A stretch of 64,000 bases of DNA, from the NCBI GenBank assembly GCA_000263395.1, contig AJXE01000020.1, positions 1 to 64,000 of the forward strand, in the 5' to 3' direction. This document shows positions 20,830 to 29,095 of the stretch, one piece after another. The notes beneath the pieces are model-generated. The model was not told the origin of the DNA. It made no database searches and was given only the letters and a program-made list of their open reading frames with translations. The DNA comes from Stutzerimonas stutzeri TS44 (GTDB lineage: Bacteria; Pseudomonadota; Gammaproteobacteria; Pseudomonadales; Pseudomonadaceae). The position numbers were made by a program, and so were the translations under genes. Every line of letters begins with the position of its first letter. The stretch's first letter is position 1.

Positions 20830-20942
20830 TACTACAAGCTGTAACGCCGACAGGCGCGGCATGGCACTTCCGTCCACGGGGCCGTAATGGCGTCGGTTTC
20901 ATGAGCGACCCGCGCCCTCTGCGCGAGCAGCGCTCCATGGCG

Positions 20943-20975
20943 GTTGATGGAGCTATCCCCTGGGGATAGCTCGCG
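20943..20975 (+). repeat. 33-bp palindrome-bearing repeat, copy 2
   Basis: Contains the perfect 23-bp palindrome 20950-20972 (arms GAGCTATCCCC, central T). The whole 33 bp is identical to the reverse complement of 22956-22988. Confidence 0.8.
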
Positions 20976-21089
20976 ATACGGGCCGCCACTGCCACGACAA
21001 CCGGGGACCGGTTCATTTCGGTTTGTTGACTGACTGCCTTCCGCTGCGTGCCGATCCTGACCGCTCCTTTTCCCAAGCGAGCGGACACC

Positions 21090-21869
21090 ATGGCAACCAA
21101 CGAACCCCTGCAACTCAATCTCGGCTCTTTGCGCAGCGCGATGTCGCTGACGCTTCACACCCACCACGCCTCGCGCATCTGGCATGGCCGCGCCGCCGCC
21201 GAGGGGCGACCCGGCATCGTCGGCCTGAACGGCTACATCGCCGTGATGAACAAGATGAAGCGCGGCTCGGAACAGGACGACCCGTACAGCGACTGGTGGA
21301 TGTTGCGCATCGAGGAAAAGCTCGACCAGACCAAGACCACGCTGCAATCGCTGCGCGAGCAGGTTGACCAAGCTCTGGCGGGCGTGCCTGCGGCGTTGAG
21401 CCTGGGCGAGAACCTCAACGTGCAACCGGTGAAGCTCCCCTTGTTCGTGAACGCGCAGCTTGGCTTTGCCGCGGTCTATCTCCTGGCCGACTATGACGAC
21501 ATCGCCCGCAAGCTGATCCTCGCCCATCACACCGCACTGATCGATCGCTCGACATTGGAGCGCTGGCTCAACGAAGGTGCCCACACGCTGCGCAGCCTGT
21601 TCAGCCTGGCGCAGCAGTACCGCTACTCGGGATGCACCCGCGACGACTTCGCGGCCAAGAACGCCGCAGCGCGGGCGGCGCTGGAGAAGTTCGGCAACCT
21701 GCCGCAGGACGTGCTCGAAGGCGCTCGCCGCTCGAAGTTTGCGCCACCCGTCGTGCGCCGCGGTCTGCAACAGCGCAGTGATAGCGCTGCCGCAGCCGCA
21801 CCTCCCAGCGACGAAGGCACTACCGCCGATCCAGCCGAGGCCAGCACCGGCGAGGACAAACAGGCATGA
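21090..21869 (+). CDS. TIGR03761-family ICE protein
   Basis: A 259-residue protein recognised as TIGR03761 (PFL_4669 family), of unknown biochemical role but consistently next to ssb and topB in this ICE class. It is soluble, opens LQLNLGSLRSAMSLTLHTHH and contains the conserved block FVNAQLGFAAVYLLADYDDIARK. The ATG at 21090 is preferred over a GTG 42 nt upstream, which lacks a ribosome site. The last codons overlap the next gene by 4 nt (ATGA). Confidence 0.8.
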   Translation: MATNEPLQLNLGSLRSAMSLTLHTHHASRIWHGRAAAEGRPGIVGLNGYIAVMNKMKRGSEQDDPYSDWWMLRIEEKLDQTKTTLQSLREQVDQALAGVPAALSLGENLNVQPVKLPLFVNAQLGFAAVYLLADYDDIARKLILAHHTALIDRSTLERWLNEGAHTLRSLFSLAQQYRYSGCTRDDFAAKNAAARAALEKFGNLPQDVLEGARRSKFAPPVVRRGLQQRSDSAAAAAPPSDEGTTADPAEASTGEDKQA

Positions 21870-22393
21870 GCGACCCGAACCGCGAACCTCGCTACTTCCG
21901 TGGTCTGGAACAGCCAGCCTTCATGCGGCTGGAACACGCGGCCTCTCTAAAAGGCCTTTTAAAGCCTTTTAAAGGTAAGGGGGACTTCGAGGCCTGGGCC
22001 AGCCAGTGCTTCGCCATGCGCGACGAGTTGATTGCCCTGGCGCAGCGACAGGTGCTGCCACAGGCGTGCGGGCATCCCTTCCACCTGCTTCCCGTCGAGC
22101 TGGCCCAGCAGACCACTGGCGCAGGCACAGCCTTTCTTCGCTGGCGCAAGCACGATCGATCGGCCATGGGCGTGGCCCTGTGGCAGGAGCTGATGGTGAG
22201 CACCAGCACACCGGTCAACCTGCTGGCGGATCTGCACGCGATCGAGTTGCAGCGCATCACGTTGAACATGCAGATCAGCCTGCTGCACACCCTGGGCAGG
22301 CAAGCACAGGAATGCGCCAGCAAGGCCGCGCAGGCGGACAACACCTACCTGCGCCGGCTTGCATCCGTCCCTGCCGCAGTGCGCGATCGGTGA
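21866..22393 (+). CDS. DUF3158-family ICE protein
   Basis: A 175-residue protein recognised as DUF3158. It is soluble and mostly helical; conserved parts are RYFRGLEQPAFMRLEHA near the N-terminus and FLRWRKHDRSAMGV mid-protein. It is translationally coupled to the TIGR03761 gene and followed 73 nt later by ssb, so it probably works in single-strand DNA handling. Codons for residues 28-37 include an A+T-rich 12-bp palindrome and a tandem 10-bp repeat. Confidence 0.75.
   Translation: MSDPNREPRYFRGLEQPAFMRLEHAASLKGLLKPFKGKGDFEAWASQCFAMRDELIALAQRQVLPQACGHPFHLLPVELAQQTTGAGTAFLRWRKHDRSAMGVALWQELMVSTSTPVNLLADLHAIELQRITLNMQISLLHTLGRQAQECASKAAQADNTYLRRLASVPAAVRDR
21949..21974. repeat. A+T-rich palindrome and tandem CCTTTTAAAG inside the DUF3158 gene
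   Basis: AAAAGGCCTTTT (21949-21960) is a perfect palindrome, and CCTTTTAAAG is repeated head to tail at 21955-21964 and 21965-21974. It encodes LKGLLKPFKG, so codon need alone could explain it. Confidence 0.6.
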
Positions 22394-22466
22394 TTGCGCC
22401 AGCCATCCGAGCACGCGCCCGAGCCCAACGAGGCACGGGTATTTCAACCACCACGGAGATTGCAAC

Positions 22467-22907
22467 ATGAGCACCCATTTCATCGGCGAGGGCAACATCG
22501 GATCGCCTCCTGAGTACCGCGAATTCCCCAATGGCAACGACGATCCTCGCCGCTTGCTCCGGCTGAACGTGTACTTCGACAACCCCATCCCCACCAAAGG
22601 CGGCGAGTTCGAGGACCGCGGCGGCTTCTGGGCGCCGGTGGAAATCTGGCACCACGACGCCGACCGCTGGCAGCAGCTCTACCAGAAGGGCATGCGGGTG
22701 CTGGTCGTCGGCCGCATGGAGCGCGACCCCTGGACGGACAACGAAGATCAGCCGCGCGAGACTTGGCAGGTCAACGCGCGCAGTGTCGGCATCCTGCCGT
22801 ACCGCATCGAGTCCGTGGCCCTCAGTCCGAAGCCACAGGAGGCAGAGCCGAAGCCCCAGGCCACCCAGGAATCGACGGCGCCGAAAGAGACGAAGCGCCG
22901 GAAGTGA
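22467..22907 (+). CDS. ICE single-stranded DNA-binding protein
   Basis: A 146-residue SSB-like protein, expected to coat single-stranded DNA during element replication and transfer. It has an OB-fold pattern (GEGNIGSPPEYREF, then RRLLRLNVYFDN and GMRVLVVGRMERDPW) and a disordered proline/lysine-rich tail. The canonical acidic SSB tail (DDDIPF) is absent. ACGGAGA precedes the ATG by a normal distance. A long perfect hairpin follows the stop. Confidence 0.8.
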   Translation: MSTHFIGEGNIGSPPEYREFPNGNDDPRRLLRLNVYFDNPIPTKGGEFEDRGGFWAPVEIWHHDADRWQQLYQKGMRVLVVGRMERDPWTDNEDQPRETWQVNARSVGILPYRIESVALSPKPQEAEPKPQATQESTAPKETKRRK

Positions 22908-22911
22908 CCCG

Positions 22912-22953
22912 GCATGGAGGGCGGCTGCCGCAGTGCTTCGCCGCCCTCCATGC
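22912..22953. terminator. 14-bp perfect hairpin after ssb
   Basis: GCATGGAGGGCGGC (22912-22925) pairs perfectly with 22940-22953 around a 14-nt loop. There is no T-run, so it may act as an mRNA 3' stabiliser or structured site rather than a classical terminator. Confidence 0.55.
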
Positions 22954-22955
22954 GC

Positions 22956-22988
22956 CGCGAGCTATCCCCAGGGGATAGCTCCATCAAC
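22956..22988 (-). repeat. 33-bp palindrome-bearing repeat, copy 3 (inverted)
   Basis: Contains the perfect palindrome 22959-22981 (central A). It is the inverted twin of 20943-20975, and together they bracket the TIGR03761, DUF3158 and SSB genes. Confidence 0.8.
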
Positions 22989-23186
22989 GTCCACCGACTT
23001 CCACGCGTTCCCGCGAATCGCCGCTCCCGAACCGCATACCTCCGGCCACTCGCCATTCCCGCACAAGCCCTTCCATCCCGTGAAAGCGGTCGCCGCCGCG
23101 TGCCGCTTGTTTGCTGCTGCCCCCGGTGGTGCTCGGCATCCTCGATCCCAGCAACTCCATGAACCATGGGAATCGGATGAACGGAT

Positions 23187-25199
23187 ATGCGGCTGTTCTT
23201 GTGCGAGAAGCCCTCCCAGGGCAAAGACATTGGCCGGATTCTCGGCGCCACCCAGCGCGGTGAAGGCTGTCTCAACGGTTCCGGCGTCACCGTCACCTGG
23301 TGCATCGGCCATCTCGTAGAAGCCGCTGCGCCCGAAGCCTACGACGAGCAGTTGAAGCGCTGGTCCATCGAACAGTTGCCCATCATTCCCCAGCATTGGC
23401 GGGTCGAGGTCAAACCGAAGACCGCCACGCAATTCAAGGTCGTCAAGGCGCTTCTGGCGAAGGCGACCCAGCTTGTCATCGCCACCGATGCCGACCGCGA
23501 AGGCGAGTTGATCGCCCGCGAGATCATCGAACTGTGCGGCTACCGTGGCCCCATCGAGCGGCTGTGGTTATCGGCACTCAACGATGCATCCATCCGCGCC
23601 GCGCTGGGCAAGCTCAGGCCATCGGTCGAGACGCTGCCGATGTACTACTCGGCGCTGGCGCGATCGAGGGCTGACTGGCTCGTTGGCATGAACCTCAGCC
23701 GCCTGTTCACCGTGCTCGGTCGACAAGCGGGCTACGACGGCGTGCTGTCGGTCGGCCGCGTGCAGACACCGACGCTCAAGCTCGTGGTGGACCGCGACCG
23801 CGAAATTGCGGCCTTCGTGTCCGTACCGTACTGGGCCATCGACGTGTCCCTGTCCGCAAGCGGCCAGTCTTTCACCGCGCAATGGGTTCCGCCCGATGCC
23901 TACACCGACGACACGGGCCGCTGCCTGCAGCAGCCGGTCGCACAGCAGGCCGCGCAGCAGATCCGCGGCGCGGGCAGCGCGCAGGTGGTGTCGGTCGGGA
24001 CCGAGCGCGTGCGCGAAGGCCCGCCGCTGCTGTTCGACCTGGGCACCTTGCAGGAGGTTTGTTCCAAGCAGCTTGGGCTGGACGTGCAGGAAACCCTGGA
24101 GATCGCCCAGGCCCTGTACGAGACGCACAAAGCCACGACGTACCCGCGCTCGGATTCCGGCTATCTGCCCGAAAGCATGTTCGCCGAGGTGTCCACGGTT
24201 CTCGACAGTCTGCTCAAGACCGATCCCTCGCTGCGCCCGTTAATGGACCAGCTCGATCGCTCTCAGCGCTCGCGTGCATGGAACGACAGCAAGGTCACGG
24301 CTCACCACGGCATCATCCCGACGCTCGAACCGGCGAACCTCTCGGCCATGAGCGAGAAGGAGTTGGCCGTGTACCGGCTGATCCGGGCGCATTACCTTGC
24401 GCAGTTCCTCCCTCACCACGAGTTCGATCGCACTGTGGCGAACCTAGCCTGCGGCCAGCAGAAACTGGCGGCCACGGGCAAGCAGGTCGTGGTGAAGGGC
24501 TGGCGTCTGGTACTGACCGAGCCTCAGCCCGACGAGGACGGCGACGCTGCCGCGCGCAGCCAGGTGCTTCCCGCGCTGCGCGAGGGCCTGGCATGCCTAG
24601 TGGCCGACGTCGATCTGAAGGCGCTCAAAACGCTGCCACCCAGGCCGTACACGCAGGGCGAACTTGTCAAATCCATGAAGGGAGTCGCCAAGCTGGTGAC
24701 GGACCCGCGCCTGAAGCAGAAGCTCAAGGATACGGTCGGCATCGGCACTGAGGCGACGCGAGCCAACATCATCAGCGGCCTGATCGCACGCGGCTATATC
24801 GTGAAGAAGGGGCGTGCCATCCGCGCATCCGATGCTGCTTTCACACTGATCGACGCCGTGCCCGCGGCGATCGCCGACCCTGGCACTACCGCTGTCTGGG
24901 AACAGGCGCTCGACATGATCGAAGCTGGACAGCTTACGCTGGACGTATTCATCGGAAAGCAGGCTGCATGGATTTCGCAGTTGATCGCGCAGTACAGCAT
25001 CGCGTCCCTGTCCATCAAGGTTCCCCAAGGGCCGGCATGCCCGCAGTGCGGCGCACCCACGCGTCAGCGCAGCGGCAAGAGCGGCCCGTTTTGGTCGTGC
25101 AGTCGTTACCCCGACTGCAAAGGCACGCTGCCGGTCGAATCCGGCACGTCCAAGCGCGGTGCCTCGCGCCCGCGCCGCAGCGGCCGCCAAGGTTCCTGA
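23187..25199 (+). CDS. topB: DNA topoisomerase III
   Basis: Type IA topoisomerase that relaxes and decatenates single-stranded DNA, a standard gene of this ICE class. The 670-residue product has the N-terminal Toprim domain (LFLCEKPSQGKDI, then ATDADREGELIAREI), the catalytic tyrosine region TTYPRSDSGYL near residue 313, and a C-terminal zinc finger CPQCGAPT...WSCSRYPDCKG. The predicted start MRLFLCEKPSQ is the family N-terminus. Confidence 0.95.
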   Translation: MRLFLCEKPSQGKDIGRILGATQRGEGCLNGSGVTVTWCIGHLVEAAAPEAYDEQLKRWSIEQLPIIPQHWRVEVKPKTATQFKVVKALLAKATQLVIATDADREGELIAREIIELCGYRGPIERLWLSALNDASIRAALGKLRPSVETLPMYYSALARSRADWLVGMNLSRLFTVLGRQAGYDGVLSVGRVQTPTLKLVVDRDREIAAFVSVPYWAIDVSLSASGQSFTAQWVPPDAYTDDTGRCLQQPVAQQAAQQIRGAGSAQVVSVGTERVREGPPLLFDLGTLQEVCSKQLGLDVQETLEIAQALYETHKATTYPRSDSGYLPESMFAEVSTVLDSLLKTDPSLRPLMDQLDRSQRSRAWNDSKVTAHHGIIPTLEPANLSAMSEKELAVYRLIRAHYLAQFLPHHEFDRTVANLACGQQKLAATGKQVVVKGWRLVLTEPQPDEDGDAAARSQVLPALREGLACLVADVDLKALKTLPPRPYTQGELVKSMKGVAKLVTDPRLKQKLKDTVGIGTEATRANIISGLIARGYIVKKGRAIRASDAAFTLIDAVPAAIADPGTTAVWEQALDMIEAGQLTLDVFIGKQAAWISQLIAQYSIASLSIKVPQGPACPQCGAPTRQRSGKSGPFWSCSRYPDCKGTLPVESGTSKRGASRPRRSGRQGS

Positions 25200-25401
25200 C
25201 CCGACCCCGTTCCCCGTGAGCCGTGCCCGCCATCGGCGGCGTGGCCCTTGTCCCGCACGCCCTGCGGGACGCCCAGCGCGCAACGCCTTCTTGATCCGTG
25301 CGCGCGTCCCGCCTGGCCGCTCCGGCCACGGGACCTGAAGGTAGCTTCTCCGCGAACCGCATCCCGCGCGTTCTGCTGATCTGCATTTCTTCCGCCCACT
25401 G

Positions 25402-25455
25402 CGAAGGGTCTCCCGATGGCTTGTCGAACTGCACGAGCCACCCGGAGACCCTTCG
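25402..25455. other. long two-part hairpin
   Basis: Perfect 12-bp arms CGAAGGGTCTCC (25402-25413) and GGAGACCCTTCG (25444-25455) enclose a 30-nt loop with its own inner stem (GGCTTGT with ACGAGCC, one wobble pair). The size suits a regulatory RNA or an oriT-like nick-region hairpin. Confidence 0.5.
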
Positions 25456-25639
25456 TGGTCAGCGGTATTCGGTGCCGGTGCCCGCCGGCGCAAAAACGGG
25501 CTCCCTTTGTGCGCGGATGTGCGCCAGACGATGCCGGCCCCAGCCACGACATGGGCCGGGTGTGATTGCTGACAGCAGACGGTTTTAGCGACGACCGGGC
25601 CTGCCAATCAGCCCACGGGTGGTTCCTCTTTCCTCCCGA

Positions 25640-25663
25640 GCCGAAGGCCGCAGGGCCTTCGGC
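25640..25663 (+). terminator. hairpin with short T-rich tail before the methyltransferase gene
   Basis: Ten-bp arms GCCGAAGGCC and GGCCTTCGGC around a 4-nt loop, followed by GCCTTTCTC. A weak intrinsic terminator or leader hairpin. Confidence 0.5.
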
Positions 25664-25734
25664 GCCTTTCTCCTGCCCATCAACGTCCCGGCCCCCGCCC
25701 AACGGCCCTGGGCCACACGAACAGGAGACCCGAC

Positions 25735-27336
25735 ATGAACCCCCATCCTTGCCCCCCAACACGCGGCAGGCCGCGCAACGCGCCGCTGCTATACGGCAGC
25801 GTGTGCAGCGGCATCGAGGCCGTGAGCCTCGCCTGGCAACCCCTCGGCCTCGAAGCTGCGTGGTTTGCTGAGATCGAGCCGTTCCCGAGCGCCGTGCTCG
25901 CCCATCGTTACCCCCACGTGCCCAACCTGGGCGACATGACTGCGATCGCCCGCCAGGTGCGCGCCGGCACCGTGCCGGCGCCCGACATCCTGGTCGGCGG
26001 CACACCGTGCCAGTCGTTCAGCGTAGCCGGCGCGCGCCAGGGACTGAATGACCCGCGCGGCGCCTTGACCCTTGCATATGTGGAGCTTGCAAATGCCATC
26101 GACCAAACCCGCCACCAAGACCGCCGCCCGTCGGCAACCCTCGTCTGGGAAAACGTCCCCGGCGTCCTCAACGACCGCAGCAATGCCTTCGGGCATTTCC
26201 TGGGCGCACTGGCCGGAGAAGGCTGTGCGCTCCAACCGCCAGGGGAAAAATGGGCGCACGCAGGTTGTGTGTCTGGACCCCGGCGCCGCATCGCCTGGCG
26301 TGTGCTCGACGCTCAATATTTCGGTGTCGCCCAACGCCGCAAGCGTGTGTTTCTTGTGGCAAGTGGTGGAGATGGCCTCGATCCCGTCGAAGTACTTTTT
26401 GAGCGCACAGGCCTGCTCGGGGATTCTTCTGCGGGCAGCGCGCCGTGGCAAGAAGCTGCCCGTGCTGCTGGATCGGGTGCTGAAGCAGCAGGCGGATACG
26501 CAGGACTGAAGCAGCCCTACGGCACGGTCACGACGACCTTCGGATTCAGTGGCGGCACCGGTCCCGTCGATGTGGCGGCATGTCTCATGGCCGCAGGCCC
26601 CAAGCACGACATCCGCACGGAGACGTTCATGGTGCAGTCGATCGCCGGCAGCATCGCCCACACCCTCGACACTGCCAACGGCGGCAAGGGCAGCAGCGAA
26701 GACGGTACGGGTAAGGGTGTGCCGATCATCGCTTTCACCGCGCAGGGCAGCGGCGCGGATGCCACGATGGATCGGGCTCCGACGCTGCGTGCAGGTGGGC
26801 ACCGCAACAGCCATGCGAACGCCGGTGTCGTGCCCGCCATCGCCTTCGCGCAGAACAACCGCGGCGAAGTGCGTTTCGAGTCGGGCCATGGGCAGGTAGC
26901 TTGCACCGTCCTTTCCAACGGCAAGCCGGGCTATGGCGTGCCGATGGTGGCCTGCGTTGCCCTGCGGGGACGGCAGCAGGGTCTTACCGCAGAACTGGGC
27001 GGCGGCGTATCGGACGCACTGCGCACCAGCGGCGGCGGCGCTGACAAGCCCCATGTGCTGGCACCCGACTTCGAGGCGCATTTCCGGTACGACTGGAATG
27101 ACCCCGGCCCCGGAGATTGGGCGCACTGGCGGGTGCGGCGGCTAATGCCCGTGGAATGCGAGCGGCTGCAAGGCATGCCCGACGACTACACGTTGGTCCT
27201 CTATCGCGGCAAGCCCGCCGCAGACGCCCCGCGCTACAAGGCAATCGGCAATTCCATGGCGGTGCCGTGCGTTGCGTGGCTTGGCCAGCGGCTGGTGCAG
27301 TGCCTGCACAAGACGGGATCGACAGCTCCGGATTGA
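25735..27336 (+). CDS. DNA (cytosine-5) methyltransferase
   Basis: A 533-residue C5 methyltransferase. Motif I is YGSVCSGIEAVSLAW, motif IV GGTPCQSFS with catalytic C92, motif VI ENVPGV, motif VIII QRRKRVF and motif X AIGNSMAVP near the C-terminus. The variable region between VIII and IX is long (about 210-440) and has repeated A-x-T-L-x(3)-GG-like segments, so more than one target sequence is possible. No restriction endonuclease is adjacent, so it is an orphan enzyme that may protect the element from host restriction. AGGAG precedes the ATG. Confidence 0.9.
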   Translation: MNPHPCPPTRGRPRNAPLLYGSVCSGIEAVSLAWQPLGLEAAWFAEIEPFPSAVLAHRYPHVPNLGDMTAIARQVRAGTVPAPDILVGGTPCQSFSVAGARQGLNDPRGALTLAYVELANAIDQTRHQDRRPSATLVWENVPGVLNDRSNAFGHFLGALAGEGCALQPPGEKWAHAGCVSGPRRRIAWRVLDAQYFGVAQRRKRVFLVASGGDGLDPVEVLFERTGLLGDSSAGSAPWQEAARAAGSGAEAAGGYAGLKQPYGTVTTTFGFSGGTGPVDVAACLMAAGPKHDIRTETFMVQSIAGSIAHTLDTANGGKGSSEDGTGKGVPIIAFTAQGSGADATMDRAPTLRAGGHRNSHANAGVVPAIAFAQNNRGEVRFESGHGQVACTVLSNGKPGYGVPMVACVALRGRQQGLTAELGGGVSDALRTSGGGADKPHVLAPDFEAHFRYDWNDPGPGDWAHWRVRRLMPVECERLQGMPDDYTLVLYRGKPAADAPRYKAIGNSMAVPCVAWLGQRLVQCLHKTGSTAPD

Positions 27337-27380
27337 TGCACGACGTCGCCAGCGGGCTACGCCATTCTTCCTCCTGCATT

Positions 27381-27502
27381 GCCGACGTGTCGGCAGCAGC
27401 CAGCAGCCGGGGTGTCCATGCTGCCGTGGGTTCTACCCGCGCCACCCACCAGTTCGCCTCGGCATCTCACCGGCGAACGCTGCCCACCGGGGCATCGATG
27501 CC
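27381..27502 (+). ncRNA. radC-motif-like structured leader RNA, copy A
   Basis: Stem 1 GCCGA/TCGGC (27381-27394), stem 2 GCAGC/GCTGC, stem 3 CGTGGGT/ACCCGCG, stem 4 TTCGC/GCGAA with GGCATC in its loop, stem 5 TGCCC/GGGCA, and 3' GATGCC (27497-27502), which can pair with that loop as a pseudoknot. The same order occurs in the other copies with different but compensating bases. It lies 79 bp before the start codon at 27581. Confidence 0.75.
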
Positions 27503-27580
27503 TCTTTTTTTCCAACCCACGGGATGGCCGCCACGTCCCGTCGGGGGCATGTCGCCACCCGGTCGATTTCAGGACTTCCC

Positions 27581-28138
27581 ATGGATAACATCACCAAGCA
27601 AGACCGCATCACGCTGAAGAACCTCAAGGTGGCCGACTTCGCCAGCGAGGAAACGATGTGCTTCAGCGCCACCGTCGTGTTCGACGGCACTCCCATCGCC
27701 GAGGCCCGCAACGACGGCCACGGCGGCTCGACGTTCCTCCACGCGCTCAATGGCAAGGCGGCGCTGCTGGCGCAGGCCGAAGCCTTCGCCAAGGGCCTGC
27801 CGCCTGCACCGCTCGACCTCGGCCACGAGGGTGAAGACCCTCACTACATCGACATGACGCTCGACTTCCTGATCGATGAACTGGCCGATGCCATGCACGC
27901 CGAGCGCAAGGTGCGAGCCGCGTTCAACCGCGACATCGGCAACAAGGTGCTGTTCATCAAGGACGGCAAACTGCTGTTCATCAAGGGCATCAAGCTCAAG
28001 GCCATCGCCGACCGCAAAGCGTACTTCGCTTCGCTGCGCGCCCGACAGGCCCAACCCATCGTCATTCTCGCCGAGCTTCCGCCCGAGCAGGCATTTGACC
28101 TGTGGAAGCAGCATGTCCTGGGCGACAAGCCCTCCTGA
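27581..28138 (+). CDS. uncharacterised ICE protein
   Basis: A 185-residue soluble protein I do not recognise. It is acidic in its middle part (LGHEGEDPHYIDMTLDFLIDEL) and ends with a region containing VLFIKDGKLLFIKGIKLK and a C-terminal helix. No catalytic motif is evident. It is preceded by a radC-like leader RNA and followed by a strong terminator, so it is a separate, RNA-regulated unit. Confidence 0.65.
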   Translation: MDNITKQDRITLKNLKVADFASEETMCFSATVVFDGTPIAEARNDGHGGSTFLHALNGKAALLAQAEAFAKGLPPAPLDLGHEGEDPHYIDMTLDFLIDELADAMHAERKVRAAFNRDIGNKVLFIKDGKLLFIKGIKLKAIADRKAYFASLRARQAQPIVILAELPPEQAFDLWKQHVLGDKPS

Positions 28139-28163
28139 CCCAGCGCCGACGCCCCCTCCTGAC

Positions 28164-28194
28164 AGCCCCGCACTCGATGCGGGGCTTCTTTTTT
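28164..28194 (+). terminator. intrinsic terminator
   Basis: AGCCCCGCA pairs with TGCGGGGCT around a 5-nt loop, followed by TCTTTTTT. A classical rho-independent terminator after the 185-residue protein gene. Confidence 0.85.
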
Positions 28195-28278
28195 CCGGTG
28201 CCCATCAATCGGGGCTGGGCCGGATGCCGTTTTCCAACTGACGCAGCGCGGCCCGCGCACGAAGCTGCCCGCATGTTC

Positions 28279-28397
28279 GCTGATTCGTCAGCACATGCCA
28301 GCAGCCAGGGTTTCAGGCTGCCGCGGGTCTCTCCTGCGTTGCCCACCAGTCCGCATCGCATCAAGTCTGCGGACGCGCGTCCCCGTGACGTCGATGC
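28279..28397 (+). ncRNA. radC-motif-like structured leader RNA, copy B
   Basis: Stem 1 GCTGA/TCAGC with loop TTCG (28279-28292), conserved ACATGCCAG, stem 2 GCAGCC/GGCTGC, stem 3 CGCGGG/CCTGCG, stem 4 GTCCGC/GCGGAC with loop GCATC (28358-28362), and 3' GATGC (28393-28397) complementary to that loop. It lies 71 nt before the 28469 start codon. Confidence 0.8.
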
Positions 28398-28468
28398 TTT
28401 TTATCAACCGCGTGCGGGAGCTGCCATCCCGTGAGGGACGAGGCCCCGCTTTTCCAAGGAGCCCGTCC

Positions 28469-28681
28469 ATGTCCCAGCAAGCCTCTTTCGGCCAACTGGC
28501 CCTGACCTACTGCGGCAAGTTCCTGCCGCTCGAAGTCCTGCAAAGCGCCGCCGGTCACTACATCGGCACGCGCGATACCGAAGGCCCCGTTTCGCGGGAA
28601 TCCCGCGAGTACTTCCGCAGCTATGCCGCGGCTCAACGTGCCCTCGAAAGAGGCGGCTGGTCCCAGCTCGCCATTCCCTGA
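28469..28681 (+). CDS. small uncharacterised ICE protein
   Basis: A 70-residue basic protein of unknown function, with a central motif YIGTRDTEGPVSRES and an aromatic-rich C-terminus. AAGGAG lies upstream, but CGTCC just before the ATG can pair with GGACG at 28436-28440 across it. It follows radC-like RNA copy B and precedes another small gene by 21 nt, with which it is probably co-transcribed. Confidence 0.6.
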   Translation: MSQQASFGQLALTYCGKFLPLEVLQSAAGHYIGTRDTEGPVSRESREYFRSYAAAQRALERGGWSQLAIP

Positions 28682-28702
28682 TCCAACTGGAGGAATCACG
28701 TC

Positions 28703-29095
28703 ATGAATCAGCTACTGCCGCGGGAAGTCGTCGATCAGATCATGAGGGAAGAACAGCATTTCGCTGCCGCGCCCCAAGCCTTCTTCGAGGCCTGGAAGCG
28801 CGGTGTCGAGATCGCTGGCCCCGAATGGTTCGGTGACGGCACCCGTGAAGGTCTGAACCAGGCCAAGAGCAAGTGGGATCTGCGTCCCAACATGCTGCAG
28901 CTCAACGATGCCCTCGGCGTCCTGAGCAGCGGCGAACGCATGTTCCTGTCCGCCATGGTCAGCTTCTACAACGCGCGCGAGGGCGGTGCCATGCTCAAGC
29001 GCTGCCACTTCAACGGACTGTCGGACTTCGACGGTCTCGATCTGCAACGCCGCAAGGTCATCGCCGACCTCCTGGTGAACTACAACGGCTGGTGA
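28703..29095 (+). CDS. uncharacterised ICE protein
   Basis: A 130-residue soluble, mostly helical protein not recognised. Conserved-looking parts are QAFFEAWKRGVEIAGPEWFG and LNDALGVLSSGERMFLSAMVSFYN, the latter similar in layout to small phage or ICE proteins of unknown role. GGAGG precedes the ATG. No signal peptide or membrane segment. Confidence 0.65.
   Translation: MNQLLPREVVDQIMREEQHFAAAPQAFFEAWKRGVEIAGPEWFGDGTREGLNQAKSKWDLRPNMLQLNDALGVLSSGERMFLSAMVSFYNAREGGAMLKRCHFNGLSDFDGLDLQRRKVIADLLVNYNGW

Larger units (their letters stand above)
20759..21089. other. intergenic stretch with two palindromes before the TIGR03761 gene
   Basis: No coding signal is convincing. It contains the 23-bp palindromes at 20807-20829 and 20950-20972 and, between them, G+C-rich sequence with short inverted repeats. 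It is the likely promoter region of the TIGR03761-DUF3158-ssb unit. Confidence 0.5.
25200..25734. other. 535-bp structured intergenic region
   Basis: No gene is supported. It holds four stem-loops: 25250-25270 (8-bp arms GTCCCGCA), 25306-25334 (outer GTCCCG and inner GGCC arms), 25402-25455 (12-bp arms with a further inner stem) and 25640-25663 (10-bp arms then CTTTCT). The first two begin with the same GTCCCG. The last may terminate the transcript before the methyltransferase gene. Confidence 0.55.

Noticed and set aside
24597-25607. 336-codon minus-strand frame across the topB end and the intergenic region
   Set aside because: Mostly antisense to topB and low in recognisable domains; the intergenic half is better explained by hairpins.
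25558-25620. Possible sixth radC-like RNA before the C5 methyltransferase
   Set aside because: Short GCTGACAGC-like similarity only; the ACATGCC element, stem 4 and pseudoknot are absent.
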